From NCBI RefSeq assembly GCF_011421635.1, contig NZ_WTLI01000009.1:62001-126000 (forward strand): DNA of 64,000 bases, in the 5' to 3' direction. The translations under genes were made by a program, and so were the position numbers. Below are positions 52,182-61,657 of the stretch, piece by piece. The notes beneath the pieces are model-generated. The model made no database searches, had not been told where the DNA came from, and worked only from the letters and a program-made list of their open reading frames with translations. The stretch comes from Paenibacillus turpanensis. GTDB taxonomy: Bacteria; Bacillota; Bacilli; Paenibacillales; YIM-B00363. Within the stretch, counting starts at the first letter, position 1; every line of letters starts with the position of its first letter.

Positions 52182-53510
52182 GTGAGCTTTACGAGAGAGG
52201 ACATTTTACGTCAAGCCAAAGAAAGCAACGTTCGTTTTATTCGGTTGCAGTTTACAGATTTGCTCGGCACGATTAAAAACGTCGAAATTCCAGTAAGCCA
52301 GTTAGAAAAAGCTCTGGATAACAAAATGATGTTCGACGGTTCCTCAATCGAAGGATATGTTCGGATCGAAGAATCCGACATGTATTTGTATCCCGACCTG
52401 AGCACATGGGTTGTGTTCCCGTGGGTAACAGAGGATCGCGTCGCACGCCTCATTTGTGACGTGTATATGCCGGACGGAACACCTTTTGCAGGGGATCCGA
52501 GAGGGATTTTGAAGCGTGTTCTGGAGGAAGCCGAAGAGATGGGCTATGCGTCCATGAACGTGGGTCCGGAGCCGGAGTTTTTCCTGTTCAAGACCGATGA
52601 AAAAGGCCATCCGACGACAGAATTGAATGATCAGGGCGGTTATTTTGACCTTGCCCCGACCGACTTAGGCGAAAACTGCCGTAGAGAAATCGTACTTACA
52701 CTGGAAGAAATGGGCTTTGAAATCGAAGCTTCCCACCATGAGGTGGCTCCGGGACAGCACGAAATCGACTTTAAATATGCCGACGCCATTCGTGCGGCGG
52801 ATCAGATCCAAACGTTTAAGCTTGTCGTAAAGACTGTGGCGCGGAAGCATGGCTTGCACGCAACCTTCATGCCGAAGCCGTTGTTCGGAATGAACGGATC
52901 GGGCATGCACTGCCATCAATCGTTGTTTACGGATGAAGGCAATGCGTTCTACGAGGAGTCCGACAAGCTGGGCTTAAGCGAAACCGCTCGTTATTACATG
53001 GCCGGCGTACTGCGCCATGCACGTGCTTTCGCTGCCGTTACGAATCCGACGGTCAACTCCTACAAGCGTCTTGTTCCTGGCTATGAAGCACCGGTATATG
53101 TTGCTTGGTCGTCCAGCAACCGCAGCCCAATGATTCGAATTCCGGCTTCCCGCGGCTTAAGCACGCGTGTCGAAGTTCGTAACCCGGATCCGGCGGCGAA
53201 CCCGTACCTTGCTCTTGCGGTTATGCTGAAAGCAGGCCTTGACGGCATTAAAAACAAATATCCGCTTCCTGCACCGGTAGATCGCAATATCTACATCATG
53301 TCGGAAGAGGAGCGCGAGGATGCGGGCATCCCAAGCCTTCCGAGCTCCTTGAAGGAAGCAATCGACGAGCTGCTGCGCAGCGATGTAATCTGTGAAGCAC
53401 TTGGAGACCACGCTCTCGCTCATTTCGTTGAGCTGAAGGAAATTGAGTGGGATATGTACCGCACCCAGGTTCATCCGTGGGAGCGCGACCAGTACATGAC
53501 GCTGTACTAG
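52182..53510 (+). CDS. glnA: Glutamine synthetase, type I (GSI-alpha)
   Basis: ATP-dependent glutamate plus ammonia ligase, 442 aa, the Bacillus-type GSI-alpha length without the adenylylation tyrosine loop of GSI-beta. Beta-grasp [48 protein letters not shown] and [26 protein letters not shown] are conserved. GTG start behind AAGGAGAGG. It is both enzyme and, when feedback-inhibited, co-regulator of GlnR. Confidence 0.98.
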   Translation: MSFTREDILRQAKESNVRFIRLQFTDLLGTIKNVEIPVSQLEKALDNKMMFDGSSIEGYVRIEESDMYLYPDLSTWVVFPWVTEDRVARLICDVYMPDGTPFAGDPRGILKRVLEEAEEMGYASMNVGPEPEFFLFKTDEKGHPTTELNDQGGYFDLAPTDLGENCRREIVLTLEEMGFEIEASHHEVAPGQHEIDFKYADAIRAADQIQTFKLVVKTVARKHGLHATFMPKPLFGMNGSGMHCHQSLFTDEGNAFYEESDKLGLSETARYYMAGVLRHARAFAAVTNPTVNSYKRLVPGYEAPVYVAWSSSNRSPMIRIPASRGLSTRVEVRNPDPAANPYLALAVMLKAGLDGIKNKYPLPAPVDRNIYIMSEEEREDAGIPSLPSSLKEAIDELLRSDVICEALGDHALAHFVELKEIEWDMYRTQVHPWERDQYMTLY

Positions 53511-53564
53511 GCTTCATTTTCGCAGCTGAGCATGGATCGATCCATGTTGCAATAAGAGACTAAG

Positions 53565-53612
53565 AAACCCGTAAACGGGCACTTTTCGATGGGTGCTCCT
53601 TTACGGGTTTTT
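53565..53612 (+). terminator. Intrinsic terminator after glnA
   Basis: AAACCCGTAAA pairs with TTTACGGGTTT around an inner GGGCAC/GGTGCTC hairpin, then TTTTT. Confidence 0.9.
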
Positions 53613-53722
53613 GTTCACGGAAGAGAGTCCTTCTTAGTTAAATGGACTAGACATCATAAGCGGATTAGCGATGAAGATAGATAGTTACATGACATGGGGA
53701 AAAAGAATCAAAGGGAGAGATC

Positions 53723-54253
53723 GTGTTGCTTGTACATCTGGGTGAATTTGAGATTGCCACAGGCAAGGTTGTTGTTTCCGATCCATGCTATAAGCTGGGT
53801 TCTGATCAAATTTGTATGGGGATGCTCGACCAAGTAGTAAACGGTATGTGGCGGGCGCAGGTAGAAAAGACAGAAGTTCGTGATTGGGGAGAGGTGAACG
53901 CCAAAATTACCGCTTATCACCATTCCTTTGTGGAGCAGTTGGATCACTTGTTATGGGTAAAGTGTCCGTTTGTTGTTGGTGTTGACAGCGGGCAAGCGGG
54001 GATATTTGATGCGGAAAAATATCGGGTTCCGGATGCCGGTGCACAGTCGGAAGCTTCGGATGCTGACAGTGATTGGTACCTGGCCTGCTGTGATATTACA
54101 GAGAGCGCGGAGGAAGCAGGCGTGCTCGAAGGCGGGGTTGTTTCCCGTTCCGGTATGGGGGATGGAGGATACGGCGCCTACTATGCAGTCAACGAACAGC
54201 AGCAGGTCATTGCGGTTAAGATCGTGTTTATGAAGGTACCAGAGTGGCAGTAG
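53723..54253 (+). CDS. DUF4241 domain protein
   Basis: Cytoplasmic protein of 176 aa matching the DUF4241 pattern: GEFEIATGKVVVSDPCYKLG at the start, VGVDSGQAGIFDAEKY in the middle and the Gly/Tyr ending MGDGGYGAYYAVNEQQQVIAVKIVF. No activity is known for the family. GTG 53723 follows AAGGGAGAG; TTG 53726 is possible. Shares a terminator with the convergent lexA. In the gap 53613-53722 I see no further element. Confidence 0.8.
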   Translation: MLLVHLGEFEIATGKVVVSDPCYKLGSDQICMGMLDQVVNGMWRAQVEKTEVRDWGEVNAKITAYHHSFVEQLDHLLWVKCPFVVGVDSGQAGIFDAEKYRVPDAGAQSEASDADSDWYLACCDITESAEEAGVLEGGVVSRSGMGDGGYGAYYAVNEQQQVIAVKIVFMKVPEWQ

Positions 54254-54266
54254 CATTCATAATATA

Positions 54267-54340
54267 AAACGGCTTCGTTTCTCGAATGGCAAGTATCCTG
54301 TCAAATGATAGGACTTTCCCTTTCGGACGCGAAGCCGTTT
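54267..54340. terminator. Bidirectional terminator between the DUF4241 gene and lexA
   Basis: AAACGGCTTCG and CGAAGCCGTTT, 52 nt apart, followed by a T-rich tail on the + strand; a large loop, so strength is uncertain. Confidence 0.55.
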
Positions 54341-54367
54341 CTTTGTTATTGGAGCAGAGTTACCGAA

Positions 54368-54994
54368 TTAATGGACCTGCCGGAACAGCCCGATCACCTT
54401 GCCCAAAATTTTTACATTCCGAAGCCGAAGCGGTTCAAATGAAGGATTTTCCGGCTGCAGGCGAACGTGATCCTTTTCTTTATAAAAGGTCTTTACGGTA
54501 GCCTCATCATCCTCGGTCATGGCGACGACGATTTCACCATTATTAGCGGTGGCTTGCTGACGGACGATTACGTAATCCCCGTCATGAATTCCTGCCTCGA
54601 TCATACTGTCGCCCATAACATTCAGCATAAAAACCGAATCTTCTTTGACCATCGTTGTCGGAAGCGGGAAATAATCTTCTATATTCTCTTGTGCCGTAAT
54701 AGGCAACCCAGCGGTAACTTTGCCCACTACGGGAACCTTTGCAATTGACATGGATAGGATCGGATTCGAAGGATCGTCTGACTCATCCAAAATTTCAATT
54801 GCTCTCGGCTTCGTCGGATCGCGGCGAATTAAACCTTTCTTCTCCAGACGATCCAAGTGTCCGTGTACGGTTGAGCTGGAGGCTAATCCGACCGCCTCGC
54901 CGATTTCTCGTACGGAAGGAGGGTAACCTTTGGCTCTCACTTCGGTTTTTATAAATTCAAGTATGGCTTGCTGGCGGTTCGAAATTCTGCCCAC
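54368..54994 (-). CDS. lexA: SOS repressor LexA
   Basis: Repressor and autoprotease of 208 aa. N-terminal winged helix ([53 protein letters not shown]), cleavage site TAG in [10 protein letters not shown], catalytic serine in [15 protein letters not shown] and lysine in EATVKTF. Starts with GTG behind a GGGGGGAC site. Divergent from yneA, with LexA boxes between. Confidence 0.98.
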   Translation of the reverse strand: MGRISNRQQAILEFIKTEVRAKGYPPSVREIGEAVGLASSSTVHGHLDRLEKKGLIRRDPTKPRAIEILDESDDPSNPILSMSIAKVPVVGKVTAGLPITAQENIEDYFPLPTTMVKEDSVFMLNVMGDSMIEAGIHDGDYVIVRQQATANNGEIVVAMTEDDEATVKTFYKEKDHVRLQPENPSFEPLRLRNVKILGKVIGLFRQVH

Positions 54995-55059
54995 GTAAAA
55001 CGTCCCCCCATGATATGGTAATCGTTATCTACTACTATATCACAGAACCTTCGTTCGTA

Positions 55060-55073
55060 CAAACATAGGTTCG
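55060..55073 (-). promoter_or_regulatory. LexA box 1 (lexA side)
   Basis: Minus strand CGAACCTATGTTTG: fits CGAAC-N4-GTTCG with one mismatch. Confidence 0.7.
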
Positions 55074-55092
55074 TTCATTAAAAAAACACAGG

Positions 55093-55106
55093 GGAACATT
55101 TGTTCT
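55093..55106 (+). promoter_or_regulatory. LexA box 2
   Basis: GGAACATTTGTTCT: both GAAC/GTTC cores intact, outer bases changed. Confidence 0.75.
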
Positions 55107-55115
55107 AAATTTTTG

Positions 55116-55144
55116 TTGACTAGAACGTTTGTTCGTGTTATTAT
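55116..55144 (+). promoter_or_regulatory. yneA promoter with embedded LexA box
   Basis: TTGACT, 17-nt spacer, TATTAT. LexA box 3 fills most of the spacer, so bound LexA should block RNA polymerase directly. Confidence 0.85.
55122..55135 (+). promoter_or_regulatory. LexA box 3 (in yneA promoter spacer)
   Basis: AGAACGTTTGTTCG: one mismatch to CGAAC-N4-GTTCG. Confidence 0.85.
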
Positions 55145-55155
55145 AGCTTATATAA

Positions 55156-55169
55156 CGAACAAACGTTTG
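55156..55169 (+). promoter_or_regulatory. LexA box 4 (near the yneA start site)
   Basis: CGAACAAACGTTTG: one mismatch; lies just downstream of the -10 and overlaps the leader before the ribosome binding site. Confidence 0.8.
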
Positions 55170-55181
55170 GGGGATGTTATT

Positions 55182-55574
55182 ATGACGTATACTTCTACCA
55201 ATTCCATTCGGAAGAAAACCTATTTTAAGATTAAAACTTCAACGGTCAGGTTGTTTATTATAGCGCTTTTTATGCTTGTTCTTTTCAGCTTTACCATGAT
55301 ATTGTCGGCCTTTGCCAATTCGAATGAGCGTTTACCGTCGTCCGATCCTTCTCTAGAGGCGGTGAATCGCACTGGTGTGGTTGATGCTAGTTCCAAGTCA
55401 ACTGTGAAGCCGGGAAAAACCGTTTATATTTCACCTGGAGAAACCTTGTGGTCAATCGCGGAACGTTATGCTCCTGACCATATGGATAAACGAGCTTATA
55501 TCCATGAGCTTAAAAAGTTAAATCAAATGAAGAGCAGCTCGATAACCGTCGGGCAAAAGCTTGTTCTTCCTTAA
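55182..55574 (+). CDS. yneA: SOS cell-division inhibitor YneA (LysM)
   Basis: Membrane-anchored protein of 130 aa: one N-terminal helix (about 25-46), a short linker and a C-terminal LysM domain (about 77-130, GKTVYISPGETLWSIAERYA ... ITVGQKLVLP). B. subtilis YneA delays division after DNA damage. The divergent position from lexA, promoter-embedded LexA boxes and the ynzC neighbour support the assignment. ATG 55182 follows TTGGGGGATG. Confidence 0.9.
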   Translation: MTYTSTNSIRKKTYFKIKTSTVRLFIIALFMLVLFSFTMILSAFANSNERLPSSDPSLEAVNRTGVVDASSKSTVKPGKTVYISPGETLWSIAERYAPDHMDKRAYIHELKKLNQMKSSSITVGQKLVLP

Positions 55575-55606
55575 TAAAGCGTATGCTTTCTAAAGACTGT
55601 AGCCAC

Positions 55607-55632
55607 AGCTCCTGCCTAAGGGGCTTTTTTTG
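55607..55632 (+). terminator. Weak intrinsic terminator after yneA
   Basis: AGCTCC-TGCCTAA-GGGGCT followed by a T run; a short stem, so read-through into ynzC is likely. Confidence 0.5.
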
Positions 55633-55711
55633 TTTTTCACCCTTTTCTGTTTCTTGACATTCTCTACGGGGCATGTCAAAGTAAGGGGGATGAAAAAGGA
55701 GGACAAGCAGC

Positions 55712-55903
55712 ATGGATGACGCAATGATTCAAAGAATTAACGAGCTTTCCCGCAAGAAAAAGACGATCGGATTAACGACCGACGAAGCGATGGAGCAAGC
55801 GGAGCTTCGCCGGAAATATATAGATGCTTTTAAGGCCTCGTTAAGGCAGCAGCTGGACAATATTGAATTTGTCGACGAAGAGCCGAAGCAAAAGCCTCAT
55901 TAA
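55712..55903 (+). CDS. ynzC: DUF896 protein YnzC
   Basis: Helical protein of 63 aa, DUF896. IQRINELSRKKKTIGLTTDEAMEQAELRRKYI is the family's helical hairpin. Function unknown; in B. subtilis it is in the SOS-induced yneA-yneB-ynzC operon. yneB is absent here. AAGGAGG precedes the ATG. Confidence 0.92.
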   Translation: MDDAMIQRINELSRKKKTIGLTTDEAMEQAELRRKYIDAFKASLRQQLDNIEFVDEEPKQKPH

Positions 55904-56005
55904 TACAAGGATCGGTCCACAAGGGCGGGACGGAATTGTTAATACATTAATCGAAGCAATTGGAGAACGCCGACTATATGATTTTATTGCATGGAGGAAT
56001 TCGAG

Positions 56006-56539
56006 TTGTCGCGTAAATGGGAAAGGCTTGTAGAGAAAAATCAGAAGGCTGTAAATAAACAGCGTATCAAATCGGGCAAGCAGGCGATCCAGCCTAAATC
56101 GGGCGATGAAGAGATGGAGAAGTTCATCGGGCGGCAATGGTTAATTCCGCTGCTGCTTGTCGGGGCCTCAGTTGTATTTGCTTTTATATTTAACGGCGCC
56201 TACACAGCGGATTACTTGTACTGGGTAACGATTGCGATGTATGCGGCTCTCGGCTTATTTCATTATTTTGTACGCCGGCCCTTCATTAAGATCGGCAAAA
56301 ATCGTCTCTCCCTAGTTAAGTATGGAAGAGAGCGTTTCTTCGATGCGGCGGATATTAAGTCGATTTCCGTAGCGCCTGGTACTGCTGTTATTGAGGTGAA
56401 GGAAAAAAATGCGAAGTTCAAGCTGTCCAAGACAATGCAGCGGCTGCCTATCGACCAAATTGCCGCTCGTTTGGCTTCGTTTGCACGGCGGCATTCCATT
56501 GCGTTCCATGATCCGAGCGGAATGGCTGCCGATAAATAG
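56006..56539 (+). CDS. Hypothetical membrane protein with C-terminal PH-like region
   Basis: Protein of 177 aa: a basic N-terminal helix, two membrane segments (about 44-64 and 68-88) and a ~75-residue beta-rich cytoplasmic part (FIKIGKNRLSLVKYGRERFFDAADIKSISV...) of the kind seen in small bacterial PH-domain proteins. No name assigned. TTG 56006 is eight nt after GGAGG; the ATG at 55991 overlaps that site and is disfavoured. Ends 14 nt before the HAD gene. Confidence 0.78.
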   Translation: MSRKWERLVEKNQKAVNKQRIKSGKQAIQPKSGDEEMEKFIGRQWLIPLLLVGASVVFAFIFNGAYTADYLYWVTIAMYAALGLFHYFVRRPFIKIGKNRLSLVKYGRERFFDAADIKSISVAPGTAVIEVKEKNAKFKLSKTMQRLPIDQIAARLASFARRHSIAFHDPSGMAADK

Positions 56540-56553
56540 GGGAGGGATCACTG

Positions 56554-57345
56554 TTGGCGATTCAGGCGGTTTTATTTGATTTGGACGATACGCTCTTATG
56601 GGATGAGCGCAGCGTGGAAGAGGCGTTTCGGGCGACATGCCAGACGGCTCAGCAGCAAGTTGGAGTCGATCCGGTAGAGCTGGAGAAATGCGTGAGAGAA
56701 GAAGCGCGCCGAATTTATTCGAGCTATGAAACGTTTGCGTTTACACAAATGATTGGCATCAACCCTTTTGAAGGGCTTTGGGCTCATTTTACCGGAGGCA
56801 ATCTTCCCGAGTTTCGAAAGCTTGAGCAGCTGGCTCCTGGTTATCGTACGGCTGCCTGGACCGAGGGTTTAAAGCGGCTTGGCGTGGAGGATGCGGAGTT
56901 AGGCGCAAAGCTGGGTGAGCAATTCGGTGCAGAGCGCCGGGCAAGACCTCTCACATACGAGGAAACCTTTGAGGTGCTTGATACGTTAAAGTCCAAATAC
57001 CGTCTTCTCCTCCTTACAAACGGTGCGCCCGATTTACAGCAGGAAAAGCTTGACGGCGTTCCGAAGCTAGCAGCATATTTTGAGCACATTGTGATTTCCG
57101 GCAATTTCGGCCGTGGAAAGCCTGACCCGGATTTATTCCATCACGCCATCGGCTTGCTGGGGATTTCGCCAGAAGAGGGCGTAATGATTGGCGACAAGCT
57201 GACGACGGATATTTTGGGCTCCAACCGGATCGGCATGCGCAACATTTGGATTAATCATCACAACGTGCAGCGTTCGGGTGAAATCGAGCCGGTTTACGAA
57301 GTAAAGCGTCTGCGCGATATTTTGCCGATTATTGAGTCCTTATAA
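56554..57345 (+). CDS. HAD-family hydrolase (YjjG/YsaA-like)
   Basis: Cytoplasmic phosphatase-type protein of 263 aa. Motif I DLDDTLLWD (nucleophile the first Asp), a helical cap, motif II LLLTNG, motif III lysine around GRGKPDPDLF and motif IV GDKLTTDILGSNRIGM are in order. Likely acts on a small phosphorylated metabolite; the substrate is not clear. TTG 56554 follows GGGGAGGG. Confidence 0.9.
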   Translation: MAIQAVLFDLDDTLLWDERSVEEAFRATCQTAQQQVGVDPVELEKCVREEARRIYSSYETFAFTQMIGINPFEGLWAHFTGGNLPEFRKLEQLAPGYRTAAWTEGLKRLGVEDAELGAKLGEQFGAERRARPLTYEETFEVLDTLKSKYRLLLLTNGAPDLQQEKLDGVPKLAAYFEHIVISGNFGRGKPDPDLFHHAIGLLGISPEEGVMIGDKLTTDILGSNRIGMRNIWINHHNVQRSGEIEPVYEVKRLRDILPIIESL

Positions 57346-57363
57346 TATTTTGTAAAAGAGAAG

Positions 57364-57397
57364 AGGCGCTGGCCCACATGGAGGGCGGCGCTTTTTT
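57364..57397 (+). terminator. Intrinsic terminator after the HAD gene
   Basis: AGGCGCTGGCCC pairs with GGGCGGCGC(T), then six T. Confidence 0.75.
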
Positions 57398-57447
57398 GCT
57401 GCAAAGTTTATCTCCAAAGCCAATGAGATAAGTTAGAATTGGGCAAT

Positions 57448-57479
57448 AAAAAAGTCCTCGAGCAATAGCTCAAGGACTT
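57448..57479 (-). terminator. Intrinsic terminator of mtnD
   Basis: Minus-strand GTCCTTGAGC ... GCTCGAGGAC stem (one G-U pair) followed by six T. Confidence 0.9.
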
Positions 57480-57515
57480 CACATGAACACGTTAGTTAAA
57501 TGGGCCTGCCGAAGA

Positions 57516-58055
57516 TTACTTTTGGAATGCAGGGTCGGCAAACGGATGAGCGATCCAGCCTTCGGTTTCGATAAACAGGCGAACGGCTACGATTTTACGG
57601 TCGGACATGAGGGTGAAGAAGTGTGCCGTGCCTTCTGGTACGGAAATAACATCGCCTGCGGAAAGCTCTACGTCAAAGTAACCGACGTCGTCGGAGCCCT
57701 TGATGATGAAAATGCCGTTGCCCGCAGTAATCGCGCGAACCTCGTCCTCGGTATGGGTATGAACATTTTCAAACTTCTTGAGAAGCTCTTCAATGTTTGG
57801 CGTTGCCTCGGACAAAGCGATGACGTCCCAAGTGCGGTAGCCGCGGCGGCCGGCTAGGTCGCGGATTTCGCTATCGAAGGTGCTCAGGATTTGCTGCTTT
57901 TCCTCGTCGGAAAGCACGAATTTCTCTTGAAGATCGGCCGGAAGCTTGGAAGCGTCCCAGTGTTCGTAAAGAACACCCTGGTTATTCAGGAACTCCTTTA
58001 CGTTTTCTTCGCCGGAAATATATTGATCCGTATTACGGATACGTACTTTTGCCAT
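57516..58055 (-). CDS. mtnD: Acireductone dioxygenase (methionine salvage)
   Basis: Cupin metalloenzyme of 179 aa that oxidises acireductone to the keto acid precursor of methionine and formate. The metal site HTHTEDEVR (HxHxxxE) is at about residues 98-106 and the fourth ligand, His, in PEGTAHFF. Length and the start MAKVRIRNTDQYI fit the family. Other salvage genes are not in the window; metH on the opposite strand also serves methionine. AGGGGAA precedes the ATG. Confidence 0.95.
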   Translation of the reverse strand: MAKVRIRNTDQYISGEENVKEFLNNQGVLYEHWDASKLPADLQEKFVLSDEEKQQILSTFDSEIRDLAGRRGYRTWDVIALSEATPNIEELLKKFENVHTHTEDEVRAITAGNGIFIIKGSDDVGYFDVELSAGDVISVPEGTAHFFTLMSDRKIVAVRLFIETEGWIAHPFADPAFQK

Positions 58056-58091
58056 CTAAATTCCCCTCTTTACAGTTAAGATTTTACACGT

Positions 58092-58120
58092 ATTATATAG
58101 CAATACAAAGTTGCTGTCGA
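58092..58120 (-). promoter_or_regulatory. Sigma-A promoter of mtnD
   Basis: Minus strand TCGACA (58120-58115), 17-nt spacer, perfect TATAAT (58097-58092). Confidence 0.7.
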
Positions 58121-58202
58121 TCTGTGAATGTGAAACATTTTCAAATTCCGAGTATTTTGCTAAACTATAAAGAATAACGTCGGTTAGGAAGCAGGGATAT
58201 TG

Positions 58203-61200
58203 ATGAGTAAGAGAACATTACAAGAGCAACTACAGAACAAAATTTTAATCCTAGACGGCGCGATGGGCACGATGATCCAGCAGGCCGACCTTACTGCGGA
58301 CGATTTCGGCGGCGAGGAATTTGACGGCTGCAACGAGCTGCTTGTCGTGACGCGTCCTGACGTGATCTCCCGCATTCATGAGCAGTATTTTGAAGCGGGT
58401 GCCGATATCATTGAAACGAATACGTTCGGCGCGACTAGCGTCGTTTTGGCTGAATATGATATTCCCGGCCGGGCACGGGAGCTGAACCTGGCGGCGGCGC
58501 GCCTTGCGGTAGAGGCGGCAAATAAGTACAGCACGCCGGAGTGGCCGCGTTATGTGGCGGGTGCGCTCGGACCGACGACGAAAACGCTGTCGGTTACCGG
58601 CGGCGTCACGTTTGATGAGCTTGTCGAGAGCTATTATGAGCAGACGATCACATTAATTGAGGGCGGCGTCGATGCGATTCTCATTGAGACGAGCCAGGAT
58701 ACGCTGAACGTGAAGGCGGCGGGGATCGCCGTGCAGCGCGCTTTTGAAGAGTCCGGCAAGAAGCTGCCGGTGATGATTTCCGGTACGATTGAGCCGATGG
58801 GCACGACCTTGGCGGGACAAAACATCGAAGCGTTCTACATTTCGCTTGAGCATTTAAAGCCGGTTTCGGTCGGCCTGAACTGTGCGACGGGACCGGAATT
58901 TATGAAGGATCATATTCGTTCGCTTTCCGCGATTGCGCAAACGGCGGTAAGCTGTTACCCGAATGCGGGGCTGCCGGACGAGAACGGCCATTACCACGAA
59001 TCGCCGGAGTCCTTAGCGAAGAAGATGGCCGGCTTTGCCGAGCAGGGCTGGCTGAACATTGCCGGCGGTTGCTGCGGAACGACGCCGGACCATATCCGCG
59101 CGATGGCGGAGACGCTGAAGCACTACAAGCCGCGTCTCGCTTACGGCGACCATCCTCCGGCGGTCAGCGGCATCGAGACGGTGTACGTCGAGGACGAGGC
59201 ACGGCCGCTGATGGTCGGCGAGCGCACGAACGTGCTCGGCTCGCGGAAGTTTAAGCGCCTCATTGCCGAAGGCAAGTATGAGGAGGCGTCCGAGATTGCG
59301 CGTGCGCAGGTAAAGAGCGGCGCGCATGTCATCGACGTCTGCGTGCAGGATCCGGACCGCGACGAGGCGGAGGATATGGAAAAGTTCCTTGAGCACGTCG
59401 TGAAGAAGGTCAAGGCGCCTCTCGTGATTGATACGACGGACGCCAGCGTGATTGAGCTTGCGCTGAAATTTTCGCAGGGCAAGGCGATCATTAACTCCAT
59501 TAACCTTGAGGATGGAGAAGAGAAGTTCGAGAAGGTGACGCCGCTCATTCACAAGTACGGTGCAGCTGCGGTCGTCGGAACGATCGACGAGCGGGGCATG
59601 GCGGTGAAGGCGTCGGACAAGCTGGAGGTCGCGAAACGCTCCTACGACCTGCTTGTCAATAAATATGGCATGAACCCGCGGGACATTATTTTTGATCCGC
59701 TGGTGTTCCCGGTTGGAACAGGGGACGAGACCTATATCGGCTCGGCGAAGGAGACCATTGAGGGTCTGCGGATCATCCACGAGGCGTTGCCTGAAGTTTC
59801 CACGATCCTCGGGGTCAGCAACGTATCGTTCGGCCTTCCGCCGGCTGGCCGCGAGGTGCTGAATGCGGTGTTCTTGTATCACTGCACGAAGGCAGGCTTA
59901 ACGTACGCGATCGTCAACACGGAGAAGCTTGAGCGGTATGCGTCGATACCGGACGAAGAAAAACGGCTTGCGGAAGAAATTATTTTTAACACGAACGATG
60001 AGACTGTTGCAGAATTTGTCGCTTATTTCCGCGAGAAGAAGGTTGTCGTTAAGGAAAAAGCGTCCAATCTATCGCTGGAAGAGCGCATCAGCTCTTACGT
60101 GGTGGAGGGCACAAAGGAAGGGCTGGTGCCTGACCTTGATGAGGCGCTGCAAAAATATACGCCGCTTGAAATTATTAACGGCCCGCTGATGACGGGGATG
60201 GACGAGGTTGGGCGGTTGTTTAACAACAACGAGCTGATCGTTGCCGAGGTGCTGCAGAGCGCAGAGGTAATGAAAGCGGCGGTTGCCCATCTGGAGCCGT
60301 TTATGGAGAAGTCGGAGTCCTCGGTCAAGGGGAAAATCCTGCTCGCTACGGTAAAAGGCGATGTGCATGACATCGGCAAAAACCTGGTTGAAATCATTTT
60401 GACCAACAACGGGTACCACATCGTGAACCTCGGCATTAAGGTGCCGCCGGAGCAGCTGATTGAAGCGTACCGCAAGGAAAAGCCGGATGCGATCGGCTTG
60501 TCCGGCTTGCTCGTAAAGTCGGCGCAGCAGATGGTTACGACCGCGCAGGATTTAAAAGCGGCCGGCATCGATGTGCCTATTCTTGTGGGCGGTGCGGCAT
60601 TGACCCGGAAGTTTACGAAAACCCGTATTCAGCCAGAGTACGACGGTGCCGTTCTATACGCGAAGGACGCGATGGACGGACTTGATATCGCGAACAAGCT
60701 TTCCAATCCGGAGCATCGCAAGCGGCTTATTGAAGAGCTGCGTGAAAGCCTCGAATCCGATGTGCAGGTCGGTGGGCGCAAGGCTAGCCAAGAGCTGCCG
60801 AAGCTGACGCGCGTCAAGGATTCCAAGGTTTCGCGAGACGTTCCGGTACGGATGCCGCCGGATCTTGAGCGCCACGTGCTGCGCGATTACCCGATCAGCC
60901 ATCTGCTGCCTTACGTAAACATGCAGATGCTGCTCGGCCACCACCTTGGATTGAAGGGGAAGGTGGAGAAGCTGCTGGCCGAGAAGGACGCAAAGGCGGT
61001 TGAGCTGAAGGAAGTCGTTGACGATATTTACCGCGAAGCGATGAGCTCGGGACTGCTCAAGGCACATGGCATGTACCGCTTCTTCCCGGCCCAGTCCAAG
61101 GGCGAAGAAATATATATTTACGATCCGGAAGATCACAGCCGCGTGATCGAAACGTTTACGTTCCCTCGCCAATCGGTGGAGCCGTTCCTTTGCCTTGCGG

Positions 61201-61652
61201 ATTACATTCGTTCGGTAGACAGCGGGGAAATGGATTATGTCGGCTTCCTCGTTGTAACGGCTGGACATGGCGTGCGTGAAAAGGCGCAGGAGCTGCGCGA
61301 AAAAGGCGATTACCTTCGTTCCCACGCGCTCCAAGCGGCGGCGCTGGAAACGGCGGAGGGCTTCGCCGAGCGTATCCACCATATGATGCGCGATGTATGG
61401 GGAATCCCGGATCCGGCAAACATGACGATGCAGGAAGTGTTTGGCGCCCGTTATACCGGGCAGCGCTTCTCATTCGGTTACCCGGCGTGTCCGGACTTGG
61501 AGGATCAAGCGCAGCTGTTCCGGCTGTTGAAGCCGGACAGCATCGGCGTCGAATTGACGGACGGCTTTATGATGGAGCCGGAGGCGTCGGTCAGCGCGAT
61601 TGTATTCGCTCACCCGGAAGCGCGTTATTTCAATGTAGATAAGGCGGAGTGA
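58203..61652 (+). CDS. metH: Cobalamin-dependent methionine synthase
   Basis: Methylates homocysteine using methyl-tetrahydrofolate and B12. 1149 aa, all four modules in order: homocysteine domain (about 1-325, zinc cysteines in GLNCATGP and GGCCGTTP), pterin-binding domain (about 345-620), B12-binding domain (about 650-870, with the cobalt-ligand histidine in GDVHDIGKN) and the SAM-dependent reactivation domain to the end (ALETAEGFAERIHHMMR). ATG 58203, with an AGGGA-type site; TTG 58200 is adjacent. No riboswitch fits in the 147-nt gap upstream. Stop overlaps the rnz reading frame start region. Confidence 0.98.
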   Translation: MSKRTLQEQLQNKILILDGAMGTMIQQADLTADDFGGEEFDGCNELLVVTRPDVISRIHEQYFEAGADIIETNTFGATSVVLAEYDIPGRARELNLAAARLAVEAANKYSTPEWPRYVAGALGPTTKTLSVTGGVTFDELVESYYEQTITLIEGGVDAILIETSQDTLNVKAAGIAVQRAFEESGKKLPVMISGTIEPMGTTLAGQNIEAFYISLEHLKPVSVGLNCATGPEFMKDHIRSLSAIAQTAVSCYPNAGLPDENGHYHESPESLAKKMAGFAEQGWLNIAGGCCGTTPDHIRAMAETLKHYKPRLAYGDHPPAVSGIETVYVEDEARPLMVGERTNVLGSRKFKRLIAEGKYEEASEIARAQVKSGAHVIDVCVQDPDRDEAEDMEKFLEHVVKKVKAPLVIDTTDASVIELALKFSQGKAIINSINLEDGEEKFEKVTPLIHKYGAAAVVGTIDERGMAVKASDKLEVAKRSYDLLVNKYGMNPRDIIFDPLVFPVGTGDETYIGSAKETIEGLRIIHEALPEVSTILGVSNVSFGLPPAGREVLNAVFLYHCTKAGLTYAIVNTEKLERYASIPDEEKRLAEEIIFNTNDETVAEFVAYFREKKVVVKEKASNLSLEERISSYVVEGTKEGLVPDLDEALQKYTPLEIINGPLMTGMDEVGRLFNNNELIVAEVLQSAEVMKAAVAHLEPFMEKSESSVKGKILLATVKGDVHDIGKNLVEIILTNNGYHIVNLGIKVPPEQLIEAYRKEKPDAIGLSGLLVKSAQQMVTTAQDLKAAGIDVPILVGGAALTRKFTKTRIQPEYDGAVLYAKDAMDGLDIANKLSNPEHRKRLIEELRESLESDVQVGGRKASQELPKLTRVKDSKVSRDVPVRMPPDLERHVLRDYPISHLLPYVNMQMLLGHHLGLKGKVEKLLAEKDAKAVELKEVVDDIYREAMSSGLLKAHGMYRFFPAQSKGEEIYIYDPEDHSRVIETFTFPRQSVEPFLCLADYIRSVDSGEMDYVGFLVVTAGHGVREKAQELREKGDYLRSHALQAAALETAEGFAERIHHMMRDVWGIPDPANMTMQEVFGARYTGQRFSFGYPACPDLEDQAQLFRLLKPDSIGVELTDGFMMEPEASVSAIVFAHPEARYFNVDKAE

Positions 61653-61657
61653 TCCTG

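Noticed and set aside
58056..58202. SAM or B12 riboswitch upstream of metH
   Set aside because: The gap is only 147 nt and also holds the mtnD promoter; no S-box or B12-box sequence is visible.
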